64,000 bases of DNA from Poriferisodalis sp965208925 (GCF_965208925.1 NZ_OZ242364.1:1860001-1924000), one strand, 5' to 3'; positions 1 through 10,028 are shown, counted from the stretch's first letter. Notes: a model not told the origin generated them from the sequence alone. A program made the numbers and translations.

Positions 1-69
1 GGCTGCGCTGGCGTGGGCGCAGACGCGCATAGAGGTCGCCGGCGCCGCCTGATCTCGGCGCAATGCCAC

Positions 70-110
70 GGCACCCGCACGGTGCCTGCAAACATGTGAG
101 AGTCCTCACA
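70..110 (+). promoter_or_regulatory. Leader hairpins upstream of the ammonium transporter
   Basis: Two small inverted repeats lie just before the transporter gene: GGCACC/GGTGCC at 70-75 and 81-86, and TGTGAG/CTCACA at 95-100 and 105-110. They could terminate an unseen upstream gene or form an operator or leader structure. No nitrogen-regulator consensus is recognisable by eye. Bases 1-69 hold nothing else that can be supported. Confidence 0.3.
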
Positions 111-130
111 CAGCCCTGAAAGGACTCCTC

Positions 131-1402
<1,272 letters not shown>

Positions 1403-1421
1403 CTGCGCCTGCGCAGCTCTG

Positions 1422-1886
1422 TCAGCCTCGGAGATGTCGCAGCTCGGTAGGGCTGTCGACGGCCCGGTAGTAACAGCCCGGCCGGGAGTCACCGTTGGCG
1501 TCGCGGGTGTGGCACGCGCCGCCGGCGTCGCGCCGTACCCGGTACAGCAGCGAGTTCTGCTCACAATTCACACGCACGTCGACGAGTGACAGGGTGTCGC
1601 CCGAGGTAGCGCCCTTGTGCCAGATCTCGTTGCGGGACGTGGAATAGAGCACAGCGCTGCGTCGTTCGAACGTGAGCCGCAAAGCCTCGTCGTTGGCGTA
1701 GCCGATGAACAGCACGTCGCCGCTGTCGGCGTCCTGCAGCACGACGGGCACTACCTGGTGGCCATCGCGGCCGATCTGGGCCACCTTGCCGAAGTCGATG
1801 CGGGCGGCTGTGCCCTCTTCGAGGTCGTTGCCGACCGGGCCTTCTTCCAGGTCATCGGGCGCGGAAATGTTCTCGGAGGCCGGCAT
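1422..1886 (-). CDS. hisI: Phosphoribosyl-AMP cyclohydrolase-like protein (HisI family)
   Basis: HisI opens the purine ring of phosphoribosyl-AMP in histidine synthesis. The 154-residue protein has the family core WHKGATSGDTLSL (89-101) and three cysteines at the usual zinc-ligand places: Cys108, Cys125 (in GACHT) and Cys138 (in PGCYYR). The usual DCDxD magnesium motif reads NCEQN (107-111), so all three acidic positions are altered. There is no HisE domain. It lies 3 nt downstream of glpX on the same strand and is probably cotranscribed. The fold is secure; whether it is the housekeeping enzyme or a divergent paralogue is open. Confidence 0.8.
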   Translation of the reverse strand: MPASENISAPDDLEEGPVGNDLEEGTAARIDFGKVAQIGRDGHQVVPVVLQDADSGDVLFIGYANDEALRLTFERRSAVLYSTSRNEIWHKGATSGDTLSLVDVRVNCEQNSLLYRVRRDAGGACHTRDANGDSRPGCYYRAVDSPTELRHLRG

Positions 1887-1889
1887 GGC

Positions 1890-2930
1890 TCAGGTGAAGT
1901 CCACCGCGGCGTACGCGCTGAGCTTGTCGATGTCGTGCGTGGCCTTGATGTGGCGCACGGTGCCGCTGCGGGAGCGCATCACGAGCGAGTCGGTGGTGGC
2001 GCGATGCGCCGTGAACTTCACGCCGTGCAGCAATTCGCCGTCGGTGATGCCGGTGGCAGCAAAGAAGACGTCATCGGATTGGACCAGGTCGTCGATGTGC
2101 AGCACCCGGTCGAGGTCGTAGCCGGCGGCGGTGGCTGCTTGTCGCTCATGGTCGTTGCGGGGCCACAGGCGGCCCTGCAGCTCGCCGCCGAGGCACTTCA
2201 GCGCGGCCGCCGAGATGATGCCTTCGGGCGTGCCGCCGATGCCGAAGAGCACGTCAGTCGAGTCGCTTGCGGCTGCGGATATGGCACCGGCGACATCGCC
2301 GTCGGGAATGAGCCTGATGCGAGCGCCGGTTTCGCGGATCTCCCCGATCAGCTCGGCGTGGCGGTCGCGGTCGAGCACCACGGCGGTGAGGTCGCGCAGT
2401 CCCTGACCGGTGGCCTCCGCGATTGCCCGCAGGTTCTCCGCGGGCGACCGGTTCAGGTCCACCACGCCTTTGGCGTCGGGTCCGACCGCGATCTTCTCCA
2501 TGTAGACGCATGGGCCGGGGTCCAGCATGGTGCCGCGCGGCGAGACGGCGATCACCGCTATGGCATTGCCCCTGCCGAGCGACGTCAGCGTGGTGCCGTC
2601 GATCGGGTCCACAGCGACATCGGTCAACGCACCGGTGCCGTCGCCGATCAGTTCGCCGTTGAACAGCATCGGCGCTTCGTCTTTCTCGCCCTCGCCGATC
2701 ACCACGATGCCGTCCATGGGCACGGTGGACAGCACCACCCGCATGGCGTCCACGGCGGCGCCGTCAGCGCCGTCTTTGTCGCCGCGACCCATCCAGCGTG
2801 AAGCGGCCATTGCCGCCGCCTCAGTGGTGCGCACCAGTTCGAGTGCCAGGTTGCGATCAGGCGCCTGACGGCTGAGATCTGGACCGCCGATGCGACCTCG
2901 ATCGCTGCGGAGCCTGCGATTGTCATTCAT
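1890..2930 (-). CDS. glpX: Class II fructose-1,6-bisphosphatase (GlpX)
   Basis: This cytoplasmic gluconeogenic enzyme dephosphorylates fructose-1,6-bisphosphate. The GlpX metal and substrate motifs are present: IGEGEKDEAPML, DPIDGTTLTSLGRGNAIAV and GIGGTPEGIISAAALKCLGG. The start at 2930 (MNDNRRL) gives 346 residues, close to the family length. An upstream in-frame start at 3203 would run into the divergent oxidase gene and adds non-conserved sequence, so it is rejected. It is the first gene of a probable glpX-hisI operon and is divergent from the LhgO-like gene. Confidence 0.93.
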   Translation of the reverse strand: MNDNRRLRSDRGRIGGPDLSRQAPDRNLALELVRTTEAAAMAASRWMGRGDKDGADGAAVDAMRVVLSTVPMDGIVVIGEGEKDEAPMLFNGELIGDGTGALTDVAVDPIDGTTLTSLGRGNAIAVIAVSPRGTMLDPGPCVYMEKIAVGPDAKGVVDLNRSPAENLRAIAEATGQGLRDLTAVVLDRDRHAELIGEIRETGARIRLIPDGDVAGAISAAASDSTDVLFGIGGTPEGIISAAALKCLGGELQGRLWPRNDHERQAATAAGYDLDRVLHIDDLVQSDDVFFAATGITDGELLHGVKFTAHRATTDSLVMRSRSGTVRHIKATHDIDKLSAYAAVDFT

Positions 2931-3023
2931 TGCCGCCGACCCTAGAGGATGCACGGAGAGATGAGCCTGCCCGTTTGACTGGTGTCGAGAATTCATGCCA
3001 GACGCCCGGATAGCTTCGCCCCA

Positions 3024-4235
3024 GTGACCAGCGCCTCGACCCCGTCGGCACGTGCCGATCTGGCCGTCGTGGGTGCGGGCATCATCGGCTTGGCCACAGC
3101 CCAGAGGTATCTGGCGGATCATCCGGGCCGCCGGGTGGTGATCTGCGAGGCCGAGGAGCGGCCAGCGCTGCACCAGACCGGTCGCAACTCCGGCGTGCTG
3201 CACTCAGGCGTGTACTACCGGCCGGGGTCGGCCAAGGCCTCGCTGGCGGTCGCCGGGCGCAGCTCGATGGTCGAATACTGCCGGAAGCGAGGCATTGCAC
3301 ATGAAGTGTGCGGCAAGGTCATCGTGGCGGTCGACAGCTCCGAGCAGGAGCGGCTGGCATCGCTCGCCGAGCGTGCGGCCAGCAACGGTGTCCCCGCAGC
3401 GTTGATCGACGGCCGTCGCCTCGCTGAGCTCGAGCCCTATTGCGCGGGCGTGGGGGCGTTGTTCATCCCCAGCACCGGGATTGTCGACTACAGCGCAGTG
3501 TGCCGCGCGCTCGTCGACGAGATCACCGCTGCCGGAGGCGAACTGCGGACGGGCACCGCGGTGGTCGGGCTCGCACCGGCCGCGGACCGCGTCCGGATCA
3601 CCACCACCTCTGGCGACCTCGAGGCGACATGGCTCGTGAACTGTGCGGGACTGCGGTGCGACCAGGTGGCGGAACTCGCAGGCGCGGCGAGCGGTTACCG
3701 GATAGTCCCATTCCGCGGCGAGTACTACGAGCTGGCGCCCGAGCGCTCGCACCTCGTCAACAACCTGATCTACCCGGTTCCCGATCCCAGCTTCCCGTTC
3801 CTCGGGGTGCACCTGACCCGGATGATCGACGGCACCATCCACGCCGGCCCGAACGCGGTGCTAGCGCTGGCCCGGGAGGGCTACCGCTGGAGCGATGTCA
3901 GCAGGGCACAGCTGCGTGAGCACGTCACCAACCGCGGCCTGTGGCGCCTCGCCCGTCGCTATTGGCGCACCGGAGCGGGCGAGGTATGGCGTTCGCTGAA
4001 CAAGGCGGCGTTCACCCGGGCGCTGCAGCGGCTGGTGCCCGACATCGAAGCCGAAGATCTCGTGCCGTCGCCCGCCGGCGTGCGTGCCCAGGCCATGGAT
4101 CCCGCCGGCGAGCTCGAGGACGACTTCGCCGTCACGGTCGCCGGCCGCACCACCCACGTCCTGAACGCCCCGAGTCCCGCGGCCACTTCGAGTCTGGAGA
4201 TCGCCAAGATGATCGTCGATCGGATCGACAGCTGA
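3024..4235 (+). CDS. lhgO: L-2-hydroxyglutarate oxidase-like FAD-dependent oxidoreductase
   Basis: LhgO-type enzymes oxidise L-2-hydroxyglutarate to 2-oxoglutarate using FAD and deliver electrons to the respiratory chain. The N-terminus has the dinucleotide motif VVGAGIIGLATAQRYL, followed by the family-typical HQTGRNSGVLHSGVYYRPGS. The C-terminal part has GVRAQAMDPAGELEDDF and NAPSPAATSSL, also LhgO-like. The GTG at 3024 gives 403 residues and starts just before the Rossmann strand; an in-frame GTG at 2982 would add 14 residues. The intergenic space to glpX must contain both promoters. Confidence 0.88.
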   Translation: MTSASTPSARADLAVVGAGIIGLATAQRYLADHPGRRVVICEAEERPALHQTGRNSGVLHSGVYYRPGSAKASLAVAGRSSMVEYCRKRGIAHEVCGKVIVAVDSSEQERLASLAERAASNGVPAALIDGRRLAELEPYCAGVGALFIPSTGIVDYSAVCRALVDEITAAGGELRTGTAVVGLAPAADRVRITTTSGDLEATWLVNCAGLRCDQVAELAGAASGYRIVPFRGEYYELAPERSHLVNNLIYPVPDPSFPFLGVHLTRMIDGTIHAGPNAVLALAREGYRWSDVSRAQLREHVTNRGLWRLARRYWRTGAGEVWRSLNKAAFTRALQRLVPDIEAEDLVPSPAGVRAQAMDPAGELEDDFAVTVAGRTTHVLNAPSPAATSSLEIAKMIVDRIDS

Positions 4236-4260
4236 AGCTGGTCTCGGCCTGCGGCTGCGC

Positions 4261-4899
4261 TCACGCTCCGAGCGCGTCAAGCCAGTCGCCGACGTGTTCG
4301 ACGACCGCCCGGCGTGCTGCGGCCGAGCTGGGATCGTGCCGGGCACCGTCGATGAACCTGAGTGTGACCGGACCCCTGATGGCCTGGGTGTGCTCGCCCA
4401 GCTCGTCGGGTGTGGCAAAGGGGTCACGCGTGCCCGAGACGAACAGGCACGGCGCGCTGACCCGGGAGAAGTGCTCGGTGCGGAGGCGCTCGGGCCGATC
4501 CGGCGGGTGCAGCGGGTAGCTGAGCAGCACCAGCCCCGCGGCGCGGGCACCGTCGGCCACCGCCATCGAGCAGACACGGCCGCCGAACGATCGGCCGCCG
4601 ATCACCAGGCCGCCCGGCGACACGCCAAGCTCGGCGGCGATCAGGGGCAGGTCGCCCACCAGTTCGGCGACGACGCTGGGGGCGCGCGGCGGTGTCCGCC
4701 GCCCGGCTCGTCGGTAGGCGAAGTCGTGCCGGCGCACCGGGAGGCGGCCGGACAGCGCATTGTCGATATCGACGAGCGTGCGGTGGTCCGCGCCGCCACC
4801 GGCGCCTGGCGTCAGCAGGAGTGCTTCGGCGCTGCGCATCGCAACCCCATCATGTCCCGGTGCGGTCTCAGCTGCATCGTTCAGAGGCCTTGCGACCAT
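4261..4899 (-). CDS. Alpha/beta-hydrolase, KANL3/Tex30-like dienelactone hydrolase fold
   Basis: A 212-residue predicted cytoplasmic hydrolase. Visible features are LLLTPGAGGGADH (oxyanion-loop region), the nucleophile elbow GGRSFGGRVC, the acid region FVSGTRDPFATPDEL and a C-terminal histidine in GARHDPSS. This is the small KANL3/Tex30-like family of unknown substrate. The ATG at 4899 overlaps the end of the MFS gene by 19 nt, suggesting translational coupling. An internal ATG at 4839 (MRSAEALLL) is a credible alternative and would remove 20 weakly conserved residues. Confidence 0.8.
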   Translation of the reverse strand: MVARPLNDAAETAPGHDGVAMRSAEALLLTPGAGGGADHRTLVDIDNALSGRLPVRRHDFAYRRAGRRTPPRAPSVVAELVGDLPLIAAELGVSPGGLVIGGRSFGGRVCSMAVADGARAAGLVLLSYPLHPPDRPERLRTEHFSRVSAPCLFVSGTRDPFATPDELGEHTQAIRGPVTLRFIDGARHDPSSAAARRAVVEHVGDWLDALGA

Positions 4900-6443
4900 G
4901 AGCCCTCGGAATCTGCCGCGGCATCGGCGGGGTGCAGCTCTTCGAGCTCTTGCCCGCTGCGCTCGGTAAGCCACAACACAGCGACAGCGGCCGCCAGCAG
5001 CGGTCCCGCCCACAGCAGCGCGATCACGTCGCCGAAGCTGCCCCATGCCGTGCGCAGCCGGCCCGCTACGAGTACGCCGATGGCAGCGCCGACGACGCCC
5101 ATGGCACCGGTGATGGTCGCGGCGCGCGCTCGCAGGGCGGTGGGGAACAGCTCGCCGCGGTACACCCCGAGCGCTGGCAGCAGTCCTGCCGACAGCATCG
5201 CACCGATGAGGCCGGCGAGCCACAGCGCGGCGCCGGACACGTTGAACAGTGCCACCAGCGAGCCGAGCCCGAGCACCGAGGCGACGGCGAGGATGATGCG
5301 ACGCCCGCGGGAGTCGGCGAGTCTTCCTGCGGCGTAGACAGCGAGGCCGGCAGGCGTCGCAGTGCCCAGCACGAAGAGCGACACCAGGGCGGCGCTGAAA
5401 CCGTGCTCGTCACGCAGGTACTCGTTGCGGAACCAGTCGATCGGGCCGAGGAACAAGCCGAATGCCAGGTAGATGGCACCCAGCAGCGCAATCGGCCGCC
5501 AGTAGCCGCGCAATGCAACGTCCCGGCCCCGCCGCTCGAACCGTCGACTCTCCGGCAGCCGCCGGAGCAGTGGGCGAGCGGCCGCCAGTGCCACAAGCGG
5601 GAAGGCGAACAGCAGGCGCCAGGCCCACGGGGCGAGATCCGACACCGGCTGCAGCCACACCACCACGCCGGCGCCGAGCGCAGCCGACATGGCCAGCACC
5701 GACAGGCACCACGCCCTGCAGCCGGCAGGAATCTCCTCCAGTGCCATCACGACGACCGTGGCCCCGAGCGCCGCGTTCGCCGTGCGTCCGATCAGCAGGA
5801 ACGCGCCCAGCCACACCATGTTCGGCGCCAGCGCTGCGAGCGCGGCGGCGGTGATGCCGACAACCATGGCGCCGGCGACGACGCGTCGACGGCCGTGCCG
5901 GTCTGCCAGCACGGACACGCCGATCGCGAGCAGCGTCCCGATGCGTACCACGGCGCCGAGCACTCCCTGCGCGGCTTGATCGGCACCGAATTCGTCTGCG
6001 GCGTAGGTGTGCAGCTCCGAGGGCGCGTTCGCCAGGTATCCGCTCAGCATCGCTGCCGCAGCGAGCATGGCCATGACGGTGGCGGCTCGTGGGGTGAATC
6101 GCCGTGGGGGTGCCCAGACGGGCTGGGTGCCGTCGCCGCTGCGTCCCGTGCGCATCGCTCGCCGGACGGCGACATTGAAGAGCGGGCCGAACCACGGCAC
6201 CGCCAGGTGCCACTCGACCGTCTCGGTGACCCGATAGCGCGGTGCGACGCCGCCCGCAGTGCCGTGTGTGCGGCTGGCCTCTTGCGCCGCAGCCGGCGAG
6301 AGCTCCACCAGCCGCGAGTAGCTGGTGAACGGTCCCTCTGCCAGCTCGAAGCGGTGGCTGCCGTCGAGCGTGGCAGCGGGCGCCTCGGCCACGATGTCGT
6401 CGCGGGGGCGCAGCAGGTCCTCCACCTCGCCGGTATCGGCCAT
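4881..6443 (-). CDS. MFS transporter with N-terminal SRPBCC-like extension
   Basis: The 520-residue protein has about 12 transmembrane helices from roughly residue 110 onward. It carries MFS signatures: the loop ADRHGRRRVVAGAM between helices 2 and 3, and its second-half counterpart GRLADSRGRRIIL. The substrate is unknown; the layout is that of sugar or metabolite:H+ symporters. The first 100 residues are cytosolic. They contain YRVTETVEWHLAVPWFGPLF and VRRAMR, which resemble the C-terminal half of an SRPBCC/polyketide-cyclase-like domain. The start at 6443 (MADTGEVEDL) is preferred over one at 6764 that would overlap murA. It is divergent from murA and overlaps the downstream hydrolase. Confidence 0.82.
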   Translation of the reverse strand: MADTGEVEDLLRPRDDIVAEAPAATLDGSHRFELAEGPFTSYSRLVELSPAAAQEASRTHGTAGGVAPRYRVTETVEWHLAVPWFGPLFNVAVRRAMRTGRSGDGTQPVWAPPRRFTPRAATVMAMLAAAAMLSGYLANAPSELHTYAADEFGADQAAQGVLGAVVRIGTLLAIGVSVLADRHGRRRVVAGAMVVGITAAALAALAPNMVWLGAFLLIGRTANAALGATVVVMALEEIPAGCRAWCLSVLAMSAALGAGVVVWLQPVSDLAPWAWRLLFAFPLVALAAARPLLRRLPESRRFERRGRDVALRGYWRPIALLGAIYLAFGLFLGPIDWFRNEYLRDEHGFSAALVSLFVLGTATPAGLAVYAAGRLADSRGRRIILAVASVLGLGSLVALFNVSGAALWLAGLIGAMLSAGLLPALGVYRGELFPTALRARAATITGAMGVVGAAIGVLVAGRLRTAWGSFGDVIALLWAGPLLAAAVAVLWLTERSGQELEELHPADAAADSEGSWSQGL

Positions 6444-6555
6444 GAACGTGCGCACGAGGCGGGTCACGGCGGCGGGCCTAGCACACGCGCAGGTCCTGCA
6501 TTCGCATCGCGGAACTGCGGCACGTCGCGATGCTGCCCTCAATGGTGGTATCGCT

Positions 6556-7842
6556 ATGTCGGTGGACGTTGCCACCAGCGGCGAACGCGACACGTTCGTG
6601 ACGCAGCGCAGCCGCGCGCTCGAAGGCGAAGTCAGCATCGGCGGTGCCAAGAACAGTGTGCTCAAGCTGATGGCGGCGTGCCTGCTGGCGGAGGGGCAGC
6701 ATGTCTTGGCCAACGTGCCGGACATCTCCGACGTGTCGCTCATGTGCGAGTTGCTTGAAGCCATGGGCGTGACGGTGACGCGCGCCGATCACCGGCTGGT
6801 CATCGATGTGCCCGCCGAGCTGAACACCGAAGCGCCGTACCACTTGGTGGAGCGCATGCGTGCATCGATTGTGGTGCTCGGCCCGCTGCTGGGACGCTTC
6901 GGGACCGCCCGCGTTGCCCTGCCGGGCGGCGACGACTTCGGGCCGCGACCGATCGACATGCACTTGCGGGCGCTCGAGAGTCTGGGGGCGACGTTCAGCA
7001 CCGCTCACGGCGACATCTCGGGGACCGCAGAGTTGCTGAAGGGGACGGAGGTGGTGCTCGAGTACCCCTCAGTCGGCGCGACCGAGAACGTGCTGATGGC
7101 CGCTGTGCGAGCCAAGGGCCGCACGCGCATCGTGAATCCCGCACGAGAACCCGAGATCAGCGATCTCGTCGAGTTCCTCAACCAGATGGGTGCGCGGGTC
7201 GGCTGGTCAGGGGATCGCCTGGCGGTCGACGGGGTGGAACGGCTGGCGCCTGCCCCCTCCGGCAACGGCTACCGGGTGATTCCCGACCGCATCGAGGCGG
7301 CCACGTTCCTCGCGGCGGTGGGCATGTGCGGCGGCTCGGTGTTCCTGCGCCACGCAGTGGCCGAGCACATGACAATGCTCATCCGCAAGCTCAGCGAGAT
7401 GGGGATGCACATCGTCATCGACGAAGCGGGGCTGCGCGCAACCGTGAACCAGCGGCTGGCGTCAGCCGACATCTCCACGCTGCCGTTCCCTGGCCTCGCG
7501 ACCGACTACAAGCCGTTTCTCGTGTCGATGCTCACGACGGCTGCCGGCGTGGGGATTGTCACCGAGAACATCTTCACGGGCCGGTTCCGCTATATCGATG
7601 AGCTGCGGCGCATGGGCGCCGACATCCGCACTGAGGGGCACCACGCTGTGGTGCGCGGGGTGGAGCGGCTGTCGGGAGCGCCGGTGCGTGCGCACGACAT
7701 CCGCGCCGGAGCAGCGCTGGTAGTGGCGGGCCTCGCGGCAACGGGCGAGACGGAGGTCACCGGCGCCGCTCATATCGACCGCGGCTACGAAGACTTGGCC
7801 GGCAAGCTCGCCGGCATCGGTGCGCCGATCTCGCGCCGCTGA
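6556..7842 (+). CDS. murA: UDP-N-acetylglucosamine 1-carboxyvinyltransferase (MurA)
   Basis: MurA transfers enolpyruvate from PEP to UDP-GlcNAc, the first committed step of peptidoglycan synthesis. The 428-residue protein is full length, with the N-terminal GGAKNSVLKLMAACLL substrate motif and repeated EPSP-synthase-like domains. The loop that normally reads PGGC reads LPGGDDFGPRPIDMH, so the fosfomycin-targeted Cys is Asp126, as known for mycobacterial MurA. The ATG at 6556 is chosen because the longer frame beginning at 6325 runs back across the divergent MFS start. Confidence 0.94.
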   Translation: MSVDVATSGERDTFVTQRSRALEGEVSIGGAKNSVLKLMAACLLAEGQHVLANVPDISDVSLMCELLEAMGVTVTRADHRLVIDVPAELNTEAPYHLVERMRASIVVLGPLLGRFGTARVALPGGDDFGPRPIDMHLRALESLGATFSTAHGDISGTAELLKGTEVVLEYPSVGATENVLMAAVRAKGRTRIVNPAREPEISDLVEFLNQMGARVGWSGDRLAVDGVERLAPAPSGNGYRVIPDRIEAATFLAAVGMCGGSVFLRHAVAEHMTMLIRKLSEMGMHIVIDEAGLRATVNQRLASADISTLPFPGLATDYKPFLVSMLTTAAGVGIVTENIFTGRFRYIDELRRMGADIRTEGHHAVVRGVERLSGAPVRAHDIRAGAALVVAGLAATGETEVTGAAHIDRGYEDLAGKLAGIGAPISRR

Positions 7843-7919
7843 ATCACGCGCCGACGCTTGCTTCCCGCGCACCCTCCAGTGTGCTGTCCCCGGATGGCCT
7901 CGCTACCGTCGGCGCGCCG

Positions 7920-8885
7920 ATGACTCCTCCCGAAGCCGATCTGAGTGCTGACACGGCGAGCCTGCTCGAGGCGGCCCGCGGCGGGCACCGGCGCGCTCTG
8001 GCCCGGGTCATGTCCATGGTCGAGCGTGGCGGCCCACCTGCACGCGAGCTCGGCGCGCTGACCTTCGCGCAGGCGGGCGCCGCGCACACGGTCGGCATCA
8101 CCGGGGCTCCCGGGGCGGGCAAGTCGACGCTCAACTCGGCGCTGGTGGCCGTGGCGCGAGAGCGCGCCGAACGGCTCGCGGTGCTGGCCATCGATCCCTC
8201 GTCGCCGTTCAGCGGCGGCGCGATCCTGGGTGATCGCGTGCGCATGTCTGACCACACGTTCGACGAGGACGTCTACATCCGCTCGATGGCGACGCGCGGC
8301 CACCTGGGCGGTCTCACCTTGGCCACGCCGCTGGCGGTGCGGGTGCTGGATGCGCTCGGCTGGCCGTGGGTGGTGATCGAGACGGTAGGCGTCGGCCAGG
8401 TCGAGACCGAAATCGTGGGCGCAGCAGACACCACCGTCGTGGTGGTGAACCCGGGCTGGGGAGATTCGGTGCAGGCCAACAAAGCGGGCCTCATGGAGAT
8501 CGCTGACATCTTCGTGGTGAACAAGGCCGACCGGCCCGGCACCTCGGAAACCTGCCGGGACATTCGCCAGATGCTGGATCTGTCCGCGCCGGGCGACTGG
8601 GACCCGCCCATCCTGACCTCGGTGGGCACCACCGGCGAAGGCGCGGCCGAGCTGTGGGACGCCATCTGTGCGCACCGCGACCACAGCACGGCCTCGGGCG
8701 AACTCGACGCCCGCCGCGCCGCCCGCGTCGAGACCGAGCTCGACGAGATCCTGCGCGCCAGCATCGCCGAGCGTGTGTCCGCGCTCGTCGAGGGCCCGAC
8801 GGCAGCGCGCCTGCGCAGGCAGCTTGCTCGCCGAGAGCTGGATCCGTACGCCGCTGCCCAAGCGCTGCTCGACGAGGTCAGTTAG
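7920..8885 (+). CDS. meaB: MeaB/ArgK-type GTPase, methylmalonyl-CoA mutase accessory protein
   Basis: MeaB-family G3E GTPases protect and reload adenosylcobalamin-dependent acyl-CoA mutases. The 321-residue protein has a Walker A motif (GITGAPGAGKSTL, about 60-72), the switch region DPSSPFSGGAILGDRVRM, the family-typical YIRSMATRGHLGGL, ETVGVGQVE, and the G4 motif NKAD. No mutase subunit is found in the window, so its partner is elsewhere. The ATG at 7920 matches the family N-terminus; an upstream GTG at 7881 is possible. Confidence 0.9.
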   Translation: MTPPEADLSADTASLLEAARGGHRRALARVMSMVERGGPPARELGALTFAQAGAAHTVGITGAPGAGKSTLNSALVAVARERAERLAVLAIDPSSPFSGGAILGDRVRMSDHTFDEDVYIRSMATRGHLGGLTLATPLAVRVLDALGWPWVVIETVGVGQVETEIVGAADTTVVVVNPGWGDSVQANKAGLMEIADIFVVNKADRPGTSETCRDIRQMLDLSAPGDWDPPILTSVGTTGEGAAELWDAICAHRDHSTASGELDARRAARVETELDEILRASIAERVSALVEGPTAARLRRQLARRELDPYAAAQALLDEVS

Positions 8886-8903
8886 CCCGGTGTCGGCGCC
8901 GAC

Positions 8904-10028
8904 TCAGTCGAGTTCGCCGCGGGCGAGCGCGAAGACTGCCTCGCGCTCGTTGGGGTGCAGGTTGCGGTCGAGAAGCCGCAGGTCGGCTGCCGCGCGCAAG
9001 TGCGAAAGGATCGCGTCGGCACCGAACTCCTTGAGGAACGCTCGGGCAAAGCGGGTCCGGAACGCGTTGATGACGGCCCGGGCCGCAGCGTGGTTGTCGG
9101 GCGCGGCAGTGCGCAGCCGCACATAGGTGGACGCAGCGTCGAAGGCTGCATCGCCGGCTGCCGCGTTCGACCAGTCGATGACAACGGGACCGTCAGGCGT
9201 GAGCTTGACGTTGTCGGGTTGCAGGTCCAGATGCACTACCGAGCCGCCGGCCGAGACCTTGACCCAATTGCCGGGGGCAGGCACGTTGCCGAGCAGCCGA
9301 TGCAGCCGTGCCAGGCCCTTGACGTGGCGTGTCAGGAGCCACGGCTTGGCCGCGAGCTCGTCGAGCATTGTCGGCCCGGTCAGACGCTCCATCACCACTG
9401 AGTGGTTGTCGGGCTGTTCGATGACCTCCGGAGCAGGAAATCCGTGGGCCCGCACGTGGCGCATCGCCTCGGCCTCATGAGTCAGGTCGCTGCCGCGCAG
9501 GCTCATGCGAATGATGTGCGGTCCGTAGGCACGCATCTCCGAGTCGCGGCCCATCCCCAGCAGCGGCCCGGGTTCGTGACCCGTGGGTCCCTGCTGACGT
9601 TCGAGCATCCGTGCCCGCAGGTTCCGCAGGTTCTTGCGCCAGACGCGCTCGAGCACCAGGGAGGCGGGTTGCTGGCCCATCCGCGAGCCGAAGTACCACG
9701 GCAGGATCAGATCTTCGCTCCAGGTGAAGCGAGTGCCGTCCTCGACGGGCTCGAGCGCGAAGCGGCCGGTGCCCGTCACTGCGCCGTGATGGGTGATGCC
9801 GAGCGTGTTTGGCGGGTCCCACTCGGTGACCTCGATCTTGTCCGTGGTCTTGAGCGGGCCGACCTTGGTGACGCAGTCGAACGTCGTGCCGACGCCTTCG
9901 GTCTGGGCAGACGTGAAATCGATCGACTCCGCATCAGCCATCCACTCGACGTTGCTCGCGAGATCGGCGACGTAATCCCAGACTTCCTGCGGCGGTGCCG
10001 GAATGTCGATGGAGACCTCGATGCCCAT
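8904..10028 (-). CDS. SRPBCC domain fused to an aminoglycoside-phosphotransferase-like kinase
   Basis: One continuous frame of 374 residues joins two folds. Residues 1 to about 150 are an SRPBCC (Bet v 1/START-like) ligand-binding domain, beginning IEVSIDIPAPPQEVWDYVAD. Residues about 165-374 are a protein-kinase-like domain of the APH/choline-kinase group with the catalytic loop VVHLDLQPDNVKL and the metal motif VVIDWSN. The usual ATP-binding beta hairpin and Lys are hard to place. A start at 10061 would add 11 residues. The gene stands alone, convergent with meaB. The substrate is not predictable. Confidence 0.75.
   Translation of the reverse strand: MGIEVSIDIPAPPQEVWDYVADLASNVEWMADAESIDFTSAQTEGVGTTFDCVTKVGPLKTTDKIEVTEWDPPNTLGITHHGAVTGTGRFALEPVEDGTRFTWSEDLILPWYFGSRMGQQPASLVLERVWRKNLRNLRARMLERQQGPTGHEPGPLLGMGRDSEMRAYGPHIIRMSLRGSDLTHEAEAMRHVRAHGFPAPEVIEQPDNHSVVMERLTGPTMLDELAAKPWLLTRHVKGLARLHRLLGNVPAPGNWVKVSAGGSVVHLDLQPDNVKLTPDGPVVIDWSNAAAGDAAFDAASTYVRLRTAAPDNHAAARAVINAFRTRFARAFLKEFGADAILSHLRAAADLRLLDRNLHPNEREAVFALARGELD

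Noticed and set aside
1..69. Open frame at 2-52 ending in TGA, possibly the tail of an upstream gene
   Set aside because: Only 16 codons are visible with no recognisable motif; in GC-rich DNA this is expected by chance.
4932..6758. A 608-codon plus-strand open frame
   Set aside because: It is the antisense shadow of the MFS gene; the composition (Arg/Gln/His-rich) is not protein-like and the opposite strand has clear MFS motifs.
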